Assembly (NCBI RefSeq): GCF_040545335.1
Contig: NZ_JBEPLU010000001.1
Location: 620,001-684,000 of the forward strand
Source: Phenylobacterium koreense
GTDB taxonomy: Bacteria; Pseudomonadota; Alphaproteobacteria; Caulobacterales; Caulobacteraceae
DNA: 64,000 nt
Reading direction: 5' to 3'
The stretch's first letter is position 1; each line of letters opens with the position of its first letter. The notes beneath the pieces are model-generated. The model was not told the DNA's origin. It searched no databases and was given only the letters and a program-made list of their open reading frames with translations. Made by a program: the position numbers and the translations under genes. Of the stretch, positions 1-7,325 are shown piece by piece.

Positions 1-1
1 C

Positions 2-223
2 CGACAGAGCGAGGCTGCCGGACCCGGACAACGGTACCTCTGCCAGGCGCAAGATGATCCTTCTGCCGCCGCGATTGCCGGACGCCTGATGGTTCGGGAC
101 TCAGCGTCCGAGGTTTCAATACTACTGGCGAGAACCGTCGCCGATCCGGGGGAATGGGCGCAATTGATAGCAACTCACGATCATTCGGAACGTGACGCGG
201 CGACCGAACGGGGCGGCGCGTGA
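2..223 (+). CDS. possible 3' end of an unidentified gene cut by the window edge
   Basis: A reading frame is open from the left edge to a TGA at 221-223 and gives 73 residues without a recognisable domain. It is rich in Ala, Arg and Asp. Third codon positions are only about 58% G or C, well below the housekeeping genes further right, so it is either recently acquired DNA or not coding. No start can be seen. It lies in the accessory region that also holds the recombinase cassette. I do not recognise it. Confidence 0.22.
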   Translation, partial: RQSEAAGPGQRYLCQAQDDPSAAAIAGRLMVRDSASEVSILLARTVADPGEWAQLIATHDHSERDAATERGGA

Positions 224-654
224 GTGGCACCCTCCGATGCGGAACAGGATACACCTTTCGCGGTCGCGAGACGTCCAAGGCATGCCAAGCCTCGCAATGA
301 TAGGTTCGATGGCGAGTTCCAGGGGGCATTGCGCCAGGAGAACCAGCGCATTCTGCACTGGAGTCCCAATTCGGCGAGTGAGGTAGCGTAACCGACGCCA
401 TTTCAAGGGCGCGCGCGGATCCTCAAGAATAGCAACGCGGAAAGGGGGGCATGATGCCACCTGAGAGGCCACTTTCCTAAAGGCGCTTGAACGCGCCGGG
501 CGACCAACTCGCCCGGCGCGCTGATCTCGGCCGATCTGATAACGACCGGCCTAGCGGGCTCCGCGCGGGTTCGCCGCCATCCCCGCCACCGCCCTTGATC
601 CGCCCCACACGACGGCGTCTCCGACGGTCCCGGCGCTTGAAGGGTCCCGGTCCC
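224..654. other. gene-free stretch
   Basis: No frame here has a plausible start, ribosome-binding site and codon bias together. The only clear structure is the hairpin at 492-520, downstream of the ParB-like gene. The rest shows nothing I can name. Confidence 0.5.
492..520 (-). terminator. strong hairpin downstream of the ParB cassette
   Basis: A perfect 12-base stem (492-503 with 509-520) closes a 5-base loop. It lies about 135 bases beyond the stop of the last minus-strand gene of the recombinase cassette. After the stem the minus strand has only a weak T-containing tail, so it may be a Rho-independent terminator of low quality or simply an mRNA 3' end stabiliser. Confidence 0.35.
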
Positions 655-1581
655 CTAGTTTGGCGCCGCGGCGCTCACCTCGGCTGGCAGATTGGTGAGC
701 TCGGCGATCGCCTGGAACTCGGTGAGGTATTCCGGGCGCTGTTGCGCGAGCCAGCGAACGACGCGCGCGTTGCCGAGCAATCTGGTGAGGTAGGCCTTGG
801 CGACCGTGAGATGCAGATTGTCGAGACCGAAGGTCTCTTCGACCGACTTGATCTGGACCTGCAGGCTGGCGAGTTCGCGCTCCAGCCGCGCGACCTGCTC
901 GCGCGTCACCGCGTTCGTCGCGGCGCCCTTGCGCCGCGGCTTGGCAAGCTGACCCTCTGGCGTCGCCGCCAGCATAGCCATGGCGATCGGCTTTCCGAAG
1001 TTGCCCTGGTTGATCATCATCTGGGCGGTCTCGAGCTGACGGAACGGCGCCATTTTCCGCAGCACGTCGAAGACGGCCATCGGACAGGGCGTGTCCTTGA
1101 GAAGCTCGGCTGTCTCCTCGCAGATCCCGTCCATCAACTGCGCGCGCCGTTGGATGGACTGCGCATTGATGCCAAGCGCCCCGGCCAATCTCTCCGGCGC
1201 TACGCCACGTTCGATGGCGCGGACTACCATTCGGTGCTCCTGGGGCGCCGACAGACGACTGATCCGCTTGTTGTAGGTGAAGGTGTCGTCGTCGGTAGCG
1301 ACCAGACAGGTCACCTCCGTTTCGCCGAGGTCCTTCAGCGCCTCGATCCGCAGGTGGCCGTCGAGCAGGAGGTGGCGGCTTGGATCAGCCGGATCTCCAA
1401 TGACCACCGGCGGTTCGACCAGGCCCACCGCCTGCACCGAAGTGAGAATCTGCCGGTACTTCGAACTGAGTTTCACGCTGGGCCGCAGGCGCTTCATTGG
1501 TGTCAATGACGCGATCGGCAGACGGACACCACGCCGCTCGAAGGCGAGCCGTACTCCCGCCAGGTTCGTCTGGTCGCTCAT
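655..1581 (-). CDS. ParB-like protein with RepB-type C-terminal region
   Basis: The protein has 308 residues. Residues ~15-110 form a ParB/Srx-type N-terminal domain; the conserved box reads LLLDGHLRIEAL, a GHxR variant of the usual GERR. A helical region follows (SRLSAPQEHRMVVRAIERG, then a helix-turn-helix-like GALGINAQSIQRRAQL). The C-terminal half (~150-300) is helical and resembles the RepB plasmid-partition C-terminal region. Its ATG overlaps the stop of the upstream ParB gene by 4 bases (ATGA), so the two are probably translationally coupled. ParB-fold proteins bind DNA and often CTP or ATP. With no ParA nearby, plasmid segregation is not the obvious role. Regulation of the recombinase, or DNA loading for it, is inference only. 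Confidence 0.75.
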   Translation of the reverse strand: MSDQTNLAGVRLAFERRGVRLPIASLTPMKRLRPSVKLSSKYRQILTSVQAVGLVEPPVVIGDPADPSRHLLLDGHLRIEALKDLGETEVTCLVATDDDTFTYNKRISRLSAPQEHRMVVRAIERGVAPERLAGALGINAQSIQRRAQLMDGICEETAELLKDTPCPMAVFDVLRKMAPFRQLETAQMMINQGNFGKPIAMAMLAATPEGQLAKPRRKGAATNAVTREQVARLERELASLQVQIKSVEETFGLDNLHLTVAKAYLTRLLGNARVVRWLAQQRPEYLTEFQAIAELTNLPAEVSAAAPN

Positions 1582-2468
1582 CGCACGCCGCCCGCCACAC
1601 GGGCGTCCAGGGCTCGCGGCATGGTGTCCAACTGCTCGGCGCGTAGGAGGGTGGCAAAGGCCTGGTCGGCGCGCAGTTCCTTCAACGCCTGGATGACGAA
1701 CAGAAGCCGGCTCTGAACGAAATCGGCCTTCTTGGTGATCAAGCGCTGCCGGTCCGCCTCGCGTCGAAACACCTCGACCAGTTGCTCCGGAGTAGGTCGT
1801 CTGCCATGTGACGCTCGGCCGAAGCGCGCCTCGGCCAATCCACTCTTGCGCCGCCGCTGGTCGAGCAGGCGGCGAACGATCTCGACGTTCCGCCCTTTGA
1901 TCTTTCCATCTGCATAGGCGTCGGCAAGAGCCTGCTGGATGCCAGCGTCATCGCTGCGCGCGATCGTCATGGCGAGGGTGATTGGAATTATGCCGCTCTC
2001 CACAGCGGCGATCAGACGCTCCTCGCCCTTCTCCAGGAGCGTGATGATCATGTTCACCCATGAGGGCGATGTCCCGATCTTCTGGGCGATCTCGGCGTCG
2101 GTGTAACCGCGCTTCCGCAGCTCGCCGACCTCGCGCAGATTATCGACGCCCCGATGTTGGGGCCGGGCGATGTTTTCAATGAGGCTTCGGACAAGGCAGT
2201 CCTCTTCCGGCATGTCGACGACAATCGCCGGGACTTGGCTCTGCCCAAGCGCCTGGAACGCCTCGATCCGGCCCTCACCACACACGAGGTCATAGCGAAC
2301 TTGGCCGCCGGGAAGCCTGCGACGCGCCACCGTAATCGGGCGCTTCAGCCCGATCTCCTCGATGTTGTCGGTGATTTCGCGATGGTTCTTCCGGTTGCGG
2401 GCTCGCGGATTGAGGACGCCAATCTGATCGATCGGGATCATCTCAACGATGATGTCGGGCTGGTCCAT
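1578..2468 (-). CDS. ParB/Spo0J-family protein
   Basis: The protein has 296 residues. The N-terminal ParB nuclease-like domain (~5-105) carries CGEGRIEA, the counterpart of the GERRxRA nucleotide motif with one Arg replaced by Gly, and then SLIENIARPQHRGVDNL, the counterpart of ENxQR. A helix-turn-helix follows at ~125-150 (YTDAEIAQKIGTSPSWVNMI). The C-terminal third is basic and helical. I chose the ATG at 2468 because GGAGG lies 7 bases upstream; a GTG three bases earlier is the alternative. The start shares one base with the recombinase stop (TGATG). Known chromosomal ParB works with ParA, but no ParA is encoded here. The altered nucleotide motif suggests the CTP-switch chemistry may differ. 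Confidence 0.8.
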   Translation of the reverse strand: MDQPDIIVEMIPIDQIGVLNPRARNRKNHREITDNIEEIGLKRPITVARRRLPGGQVRYDLVCGEGRIEAFQALGQSQVPAIVVDMPEEDCLVRSLIENIARPQHRGVDNLREVGELRKRGYTDAEIAQKIGTSPSWVNMIITLLEKGEERLIAAVESGIIPITLAMTIARSDDAGIQQALADAYADGKIKGRNVEIVRRLLDQRRRKSGLAEARFGRASHGRRPTPEQLVEVFRREADRQRLITKKADFVQSRLLFVIQALKELRADQAFATLLRAEQLDTMPRALDARVAGGVR

Positions 2469-4039
2469 CACGCCGCCTCCGCGAATGGAATTCGGGCCGT
2501 CAGCGCAAACAGGTCGCTCAGGTCGTCGAACCTGTAGGCGTCGAGCGACAGGCCATTTTCCTCCGCCAGCCGCAGCCGATCAGAGATGAGATCGATGCGC
2601 GGGAAGAAATAGAAATCCAGTATGGCGCGATTGGCGGCGTCCATCCGCACCGCGATGGTGATGTCGGGGGCAAGGCTGGTGTCGAAGTGCAGGCGCCAAC
2701 GATAACTGCCCGCCTGGGTCTGACGGCAACGGGCGATGACGATCGACAGGGTGAGTTCATCGTTGACCCGCAAGAGACCATCGGGCCCGGGACCGGCGAC
2801 CGTGCCGCCCGCCTCGCGCACGCCCGCTACGACCTGCGCCACCACGGTTGGATAGAGGTCTCGCAACCGGGCATTGATGCGTAGGTAGCGGTAATCGCGC
2901 TGGGGACGGTAGCCGATCAGCTGATAAGCGCGCAGCAGGCTCCCGAACCGAGAGCGGTAGGCGCTGCTGGACGGCATCGCCTCCTCCTCGTCGATGATGA
3001 GCCCCGACAGCGGCCCCTTCGTCTCAAAGAGCCGGCGCAGCTTGGCCAGCATCTCTTCGTCGGTGAACCGCCGCGAACGTTCGAGGATGATCTGGCGCGC
3101 CTGTTGGAAGAGATGTTCGGGCACGACCGGTTCAAACGCGCCTTCGGCGCGAACCCACATCTCGGGCGGATTTCGGACCCGCTTTTGCTTCAGCTTGAAG
3201 GAGGAGCGATTGAAGACGTTATGGCCAACATACTTTTCGTTGGTGAGCAGCTGATGCACAGCGCCGCGCGTCCACGGGCGACCCTGGTCTGCTGCGACAC
3301 CCTCTACGTTCAGCTGGTCTGCGATCGCCCGCTCGGTCATGCCCGTGACGACGAAGCGCTGATAAACTTGTTTGACGATGGCGACTTCGTCGGCGGGCCC
3401 CGGCACCAGAATGACCCGGTCGGTCTGCAGGCTCTTGTGCTCGCCCGGGCCGAGTATGCCCTTGGCTTGGCCCTTGTCATCGACCAACAAGCGGCGAAGC
3501 CCATAGCCCGCCACTCCGCCCTGGCGGAAGCCGAGTTCGATCAGGCGGCACTGACCAGCGAAGACCTTTGAAGAGAGCTCGCGGCTATACTCGCCCGCCA
3601 TCGCCCGCTTCACGCTCTTGAAAATGGTGGCCATCGGCGTGCCGTCATTCTCAAACGGCTCGGCGCAATAGACCACGCGCACGCCGGCTCGGCGGCACAG
3701 GTATTCGTAGTAGGCGCTTTCGTCCGCGTCCTGGAATCGCCCCCAGCGACTGATGTCGTAGACGAGCAGGACCTCGAAGTGGGCGGACCGACCCTGAATA
3801 TCTTCGAGAAGCCGCTGAAGGCCTTCGCGGCCGCCAATATTGAGCCCGCTCTTACCCTCGTCAGAATAGGTCCGAACGATCTCCATGCCGTGGGTCTCGG
3901 CATACTTCAGAATGGCGTCGGCCTGGTTCTCGGTGGAGTAGCGCTGGTGGTCTGTCGACATGCGCACGTACTGAGCCGCGCGCAAGCGCGTCTCGCCCGG
4001 CTTGGAGGCATCAACTTCTGTGCCACCGGAAGCGGCCAT
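2468..4039 (-). CDS. large serine recombinase
   Basis: The protein has 523 residues from the ATG at 4039, which has GAGGAG 7 bases upstream; a TTG 15 bases earlier is less likely. The resolvase/invertase catalytic domain spans ~20-165, with the nucleophile Ser28 in YVRMSTDHQ, and continues with the usual YDISRWGRF and KRAMAGEYSREL blocks. A Recombinase domain follows at ~170-320 (YGLRRLL and NEKYVGHNVFNRSSF). The C-terminal ~200 residues lack the Cys-rich zinc ribbon of phage integrases. They include a stretch around SAYRSRFGSLLRAYQLIGY that resembles a homing-endonuclease-associated repeat. It is the first gene of a three-gene operon with two ParB-like genes, with the XRE gene just upstream. 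The likely activity is site-specific DNA integration, excision or inversion. Its att sites are unknown. Confidence 0.88.
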   Translation of the reverse strand: MAASGGTEVDASKPGETRLRAAQYVRMSTDHQRYSTENQADAILKYAETHGMEIVRTYSDEGKSGLNIGGREGLQRLLEDIQGRSAHFEVLLVYDISRWGRFQDADESAYYEYLCRRAGVRVVYCAEPFENDGTPMATIFKSVKRAMAGEYSRELSSKVFAGQCRLIELGFRQGGVAGYGLRRLLVDDKGQAKGILGPGEHKSLQTDRVILVPGPADEVAIVKQVYQRFVVTGMTERAIADQLNVEGVAADQGRPWTRGAVHQLLTNEKYVGHNVFNRSSFKLKQKRVRNPPEMWVRAEGAFEPVVPEHLFQQARQIILERSRRFTDEEMLAKLRRLFETKGPLSGLIIDEEEAMPSSSAYRSRFGSLLRAYQLIGYRPQRDYRYLRINARLRDLYPTVVAQVVAGVREAGGTVAGPGPDGLLRVNDELTLSIVIARCRQTQAGSYRWRLHFDTSLAPDITIAVRMDAANRAILDFYFFPRIDLISDRLRLAEENGLSLDAYRFDDLSDLFALTARIPFAEAA

Positions 4040-4052
4040 TGCCGCTCTCCTC

Positions 4053-4070
4053 AATCATGATCTCATGATT
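4053..4070. promoter_or_regulatory. palindromic operator candidate before the recombinase operon
   Basis: AATCATGA and TCATGATT are perfect inverted arms separated by TC. The site ends 2 bases before the GAGGAG ribosome-binding site of the recombinase (4046-4051) and lies 57 bases after the stop of the XRE gene. Position and symmetry suit binding by the adjacent XRE protein, but this is inference. Confidence 0.5.
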
Positions 4071-4126
4071 TTAAGGAAACAGATTGTTACGTTCGCCGCA
4101 AGCTCGTAGGAATGCGCGGCGTAAAC

Positions 4127-4507
4127 CTAATGCTTAAGCTCAAGCTCGGAGCAAGCTGAGCCTTTATCGCTAGAGAGGCGTAGGAGTAGTTCTGACTGCA
4201 ACTCCTTCGGCATTCGCCGATAGGCAGCGACCAGCTGTTGCTCATCGGTTGACAGGTCGGATGTCTCGTCCGTGACGATGGACCACGGCGCACAATCAAG
4301 GACCGCGGCCAGGCGCTTCAGCCAGGTGACTGTAAGCTGCCGCTTACCCGTTTCCAGGTAGCCAATTTCCTGAGGGGTCACATCGACGCGCCGCGCAAGC
4401 TCGGCGACACTCAGTCCCCTTGCCTCACGAATGGACTGCAGCCGATTTGGAGCGGGATGGGCCCTTCGCAGTCGTGAGGAATGAGCGGGTCGCGACGCGG
4501 AACTCAC
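4127..4507 (-). CDS. XRE-family transcriptional regulator
   Basis: The protein has 126 residues. A HTH_3 (Cro/C1-type) domain covers ~22-80, with LQSIREARGLSVAELARRV as the first helices and VTPQEIGYLETGKRQLTVTW as turn and recognition helix. The C-terminal ~40 residues (DLSTDEQQLVAAYRRMPKEL) form a helix often seen in phage and ICE repressors. It is transcribed in the same direction as the recombinase and ends 88 bases before its start, so it may repress the recombinase through the palindrome at 4053-4070. The N-terminal ~20 basic residues are of uncertain use and a later start is possible. The region upstream is AT-richer than its surroundings. Confidence 0.82.
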   Translation of the reverse strand: MSSASRPAHSSRLRRAHPAPNRLQSIREARGLSVAELARRVDVTPQEIGYLETGKRQLTVTWLKRLAAVLDCAPWSIVTDETSDLSTDEQQLVAAYRRMPKELQSELLLRLSSDKGSACSELELKH

Positions 4508-5111
4508 GCTGAAGCCACGATGCGATGGAAGCCAATTGAGACCAACCGCGCCGACGCGACTTCAAAGGGACGCGCCCGGCTCGGAAAATACAATAATATT
4601 CTCAATTGCTTGCGCGCCATCCCGCCCTAGAAACACACGCCCTCGACTGTATCGAGGAGGCCCGATTCAGGCTGATTTGTCTCCCATTTTTCGGGAGACC
4701 CTTTGCCCAGCGACTGCACACACGACCATTCATTCCCCCGCCAGCGCGGGGTGAATTTCCCGCCAGACAATACCTGCGAGAAGTCCGCCGCTTAGGCGGA
4801 TGATTCGTCGTGCGCCGGACCCTCCGAGAGCCGGCCGCGCTACGCTCCCAGCCCCGATCAAACCAGCGGCGATCGCTGTTACTTCCTCTCAGAATACGCC
4901 TTGCCCGCCGCGGCCGGATGGCCAACCGCCGAACCCGTCACAACCTTCGCGGTCGTTGGGGTTCCATGCACAAACCGCTCCACGGGGTTGTATCTTGGCA
5001 GGTTGGGATCATCGCCCGCTGGCGTACTGCGCCATGAGCATCACTTGACAATGCTACGCTCAAGCCAGACCGTCTAGAACAAAATGGAAACAAACAACAT
5101 CGACGGAATGC
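4508..5111. other. gene-free stretch of accessory character
   Basis: No convincing coding frame. It contains an AT-rich patch at about 4590-4612, likely the XRE promoter region, and a small hairpin at 4679-4699 (7-base stem GTCTCCC/GGGAGAC). It also holds repeat copy A at 4723-4742 with a palindromic continuation to about 4760, and a TTGACA at 5045-5050 that could be a -35 element for the YwqG gene. No matching -10 box is clear. Confidence 0.5.
4723..4742 (+). repeat. short repeat related to the tRNA-Pro 3' end, copy A
   Basis: It begins CGACCATTCATTC, as copy B at 6048 does, and shares the first 11 bases with copy C at the 3' end of tRNA-Pro. The bases that follow form an imperfect inverted repeat (ATTCA..CCCCGC facing GCGGGG.TGAAT). 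It may be an att-like scar or a member of an interspersed palindrome family. Confidence 0.45.
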
Positions 5112-5114
5112 GTG

Positions 5115-5966
5115 ATGATTGACCTCTTGAGACGCATTTTAGGCCGATCGAAGCTTGACCGTCCCAGCGGGGCGCCCTCCGGAACCGCCACGGAGGTGCT
5201 TGAGGAGATGCGCGCGCAGAGCCGCCCTTGCCTACGGCTTCTTCCAGGTGGAAGCGGGTCGTCCAGACTCGGGGGCTCGGCATCGACAAGCGGTGCTTGG
5301 CCGCGGCATGGCGGGCGCCCTCTCAGCCTCATCGCCCAACTCGATTTGGCTGAGATGCGTGCGGCCGGCAGCCCAGACTGGTTGCCCGCCGAAGGGAGAC
5401 TGCTGTTCTTCTACGAGCTCGAACTCAGCTCCTGGGGTTTCGACCCAAACGACGCCGGTAGCGCACTGGTGCGCTATGAGACCGCCATAGGCGACGACGT
5501 TGCTGAACCCGACGACCTTCCTGCTCATGGGCGCTTCGACGCCTATCCGATCACGTTCGTCGCCGACATTTCGCTACCCAGCGAGGAGCGGCTGACGATC
5601 GATTGGAAGACATTGTCCGCTCAAGAACAGGGCAAACTTGAAGCCGCCGTTGAGGCGGCGACACCGGCAGAGCCAGCACATCAGATCGGCGGCTATCCCC
5701 TTACGGTTCAGGGCGACAACATGGAGTTGGAATGTCAGCTTGTTACGAGCGGGGTCTATGTTGGCAATTCCAAAGGGTACAGCAAGCCGAACGTCGAGGC
5801 CGCCAAGCCAGGCTCTACTGACTGGCGCCTTCTACTACAGCTCGACACCGACGACACAGTCGGAATGATGTGGGGCGACACCGGCCGATTGTATTTCTGG
5901 ATCCGGGAACAGGACGCTCGTGCGGGCGACTTCTCCAAAACCTGGACAATCCTGCAATGCCACTAA
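5115..5966 (+). CDS. YwqG-family (DUF1963) protein
   Basis: The protein has 283 residues from the ATG at 5115, with a GTG immediately before it and no clear ribosome-binding site. The DUF1963/YwqG fold is recognisable throughout: SRLGG then RPLSLIAQLDLAEM near residue 65-95, LPAEGRLLFFYELE, IGGYPLTVQGD, and the C-terminal signature LLLQLDTDD..MMWGDTGRLYFWI..QDARAGDFSKTW ending in QCH. The biochemical function of the family is unknown; members occur in many bacteria and often sit in accessory loci. The protein is soluble with no signal peptide. It stands alone between the recombinase cassette and tRNA-Pro, flanked by short repeats A and B, so it may be cargo of a mobile segment. Confidence 0.8.
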   Translation: MIDLLRRILGRSKLDRPSGAPSGTATEVLEEMRAQSRPCLRLLPGGSGSSRLGGSASTSGAWPRHGGRPLSLIAQLDLAEMRAAGSPDWLPAEGRLLFFYELELSSWGFDPNDAGSALVRYETAIGDDVAEPDDLPAHGRFDAYPITFVADISLPSEERLTIDWKTLSAQEQGKLEAAVEAATPAEPAHQIGGYPLTVQGDNMELECQLVTSGVYVGNSKGYSKPNVEAAKPGSTDWRLLLQLDTDDTVGMMWGDTGRLYFWIREQDARAGDFSKTWTILQCH

Positions 5967-6047
5967 AGATGCTCCGGGGCTGACCTTTAGCTGAGGCGAT
6001 TCATCAAGCTGCGGATTCGGAGACCGCTCGCTCGACGCCTACATCAA

Positions 6048-6067
6048 CGACCATTCATTCTCCCTGC
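6048..6067 (+). repeat. short repeat related to the tRNA-Pro 3' end, copy B
   Basis: CGACCATTCATTCTCCCTGC matches copy C (6282-6301) at 19 of 20 positions. It lies in the 244-base gap between the YwqG gene and tRNA-Pro. With copy A it brackets the YwqG gene. Confidence 0.55.
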
Positions 6068-6210
6068 TGCCACAGGCGAACTTCCTCCCCCGAAAAGCTG
6101 TCCGAAACCGGTCTCAAGGGTCCACGCGCTCGCCCCGCCCAGCCAAAAAAAACTTCGAACATCCGCTTTCGGCCTCGAACGGAACCCCTTATAAGGCGCC
6201 CTCCTCAAGT

Positions 6211-6287
6211 CGGAGTGTGGCTCAGTCTGGTAGAGCACCGCGTTCGGGACGCGGGGGTCGCAGGTTCAAATCCTGCCACTCCGACCA
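6211..6287 (+). tRNA. tRNA-Pro (anticodon CGG)
   Basis: A full 77-base cloverleaf can be drawn. The acceptor arms CGGAGTG and CACTCCG pair over 7 bases, the discriminator is A, and CCA is encoded. The anticodon stem is CCGCG/CGCGG with loop TTCGGGA, so the anticodon is CGG and reads CCG. The T arm is GCAGG-TTCAAAT-CCTGC. TATAAG at about 6190 may be part of its promoter. Its 3' end is repeated, in part, at 6048 and 4723. Confidence 0.95.
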
Positions 6288-6301
6288 TTCATCCTCCCTG
6301 C
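6282..6301 (+). repeat. tRNA-Pro 3' end and flank, copy C
   Basis: It starts inside the tRNA acceptor end (CGACCA) and continues TTCATCCTCCCTGC. It is the likely parent copy of the repeats at 6048 and 4723. Genomic islands often use a tRNA 3' end as attachment site. Here the shared core with copy A is only 11 bases, so this reading is tentative. Confidence 0.5.
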
Positions 6302-6471
6302 GAGGCGGGTGAGTTCTTTCTCCAAGCGATTATGATCCGCCCCACGGTCGGCTCCGAAGGGCAGACGCGGGCGACGACGGCGCAATACGTTTGAATCGTA
6401 CCGAGCGCGGCCTGGGAGACGGCGCGGCCGCCAAACGGATCTCCCAAGCCCTGGAGTCAGCCTCGAGGGCG

Positions 6472-7275
6472 TCAATCGAACGCCAGGCGGCGGACGACCA
6501 GCACCCCGCCGCGATAGGCCATCTCCTCACGCTTTCGGGCCTGGATCAGCGGGCTGTCGGCCACGTCGCCCAGCGCGCGCTCGGCGTTTACGAATGAGCC
6601 CACCGCCCACTTGTCGCCGATGGGCGTCATCATCATGAGCGCGACGCCGACATTCTGCAGGCCGGCGCCCGGCATATAGGTTTCGAGTCCGGTGACCGCG
6701 GCCTCGTGCTCATCGACGCCCAGATAAGCGTTGTTGGACTTTGCGTCCCCGCCGCGCAGATAGACCGTGCTGACCAGCAGGCCCACCGGCGTCACCGACT
6801 GATTGGCGACCGAGACGTAGTAATCGGTTCCGTCCGTCTGACCGCGAATGTCGCGCATGACCCGCCCACCGATCGAGATGTTTCCGGGAGCACGGACGAA
6901 TCCGTAGAGGGCGAGATCGGCCCCGAGGTCGGGCAGTTCCAGGCCCTCGATGGTGGATTGGCCGGAATAGTGCGGGCGGATCTGGACGCCGGCCCTCACC
7001 CGGTCCGACTTCACGACGTTGTAGCCAAGCCCGTCGAGCGGATTGCCGTAGATCCGATCACGCCAGTTGAAGTCGCCCCAGGGAGTGAAGTTCAGCCGCT
7101 CGGACTTCCCGCCTGTGGGGCTGAAGCCGTAGACCACGCCCCCGCCGATGTTCATCGACAGCTCCGGCTGGGCGATGACGGGCTTGAAGGGTTGGGCCTG
7201 CGCCCAGGCGCTCCCCGCGGTTGCGCCCATGGCCAAGGCCAAGGCGGCGACAGCTACTCTCACTGCACTCACCAT
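6472..7275 (-). CDS. MipA/OmpV-family outer membrane protein
   Basis: The protein has 267 residues from the ATG at 7275. A signal peptide is clear (AVRVAVAALALAMGATAGSA, cleavage after WAQA). The mature part has alternating beta strands and the family pattern of MipA/OmpV: an early GGGVVYGF.. strand, TPWGDFNWRDRIYGNPLDGLG, and a C-terminal RGGVLVVRRLAFD strand. MipA links murein enzymes to the outer membrane in E. coli, and OmpV-type members act as porins or adhesins. It lies downstream of the RND efflux operon on the same strand but after an intrinsic terminator, so it is probably expressed separately. Confidence 0.75.
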   Translation of the reverse strand: MVSAVRVAVAALALAMGATAGSAWAQAQPFKPVIAQPELSMNIGGGVVYGFSPTGGKSERLNFTPWGDFNWRDRIYGNPLDGLGYNVVKSDRVRAGVQIRPHYSGQSTIEGLELPDLGADLALYGFVRAPGNISIGGRVMRDIRGQTDGTDYYVSVANQSVTPVGLLVSTVYLRGGDAKSNNAYLGVDEHEAAVTGLETYMPGAGLQNVGVALMMMTPIGDKWAVGSFVNAERALGDVADSPLIQARKREEMAYRGGVLVVRRLAFD

Positions 7276-7307
7276 AAAAAAGACGCGCCGGCCGGGGCCG
7301 ACGCGTC
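7276..7307 (-). terminator. Rho-independent terminator of the RND operon
   Basis: On the minus strand a GC-rich stem (GACGCGTCGG with its complement, one G-T pair) is followed directly by six T residues (7276-7281). It lies 18 bases after the stop of the outer-membrane channel gene and just before the MipA-like start. Confidence 0.8.
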
Positions 7308-7325
7308 GCACTCAAAGACTGCGCC

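Noticed and set aside
487..1509. Long plus-strand frame opposite the ParB-like gene
   Set aside because: It is antisense to a recognisable protein and has no family similarity; such frames arise from GC-rich codon bias.
5045..5050. TTGACA as a promoter of the YwqG gene
   Set aside because: No -10 element at suitable spacing, so it is mentioned only as part of the gene-free stretch.
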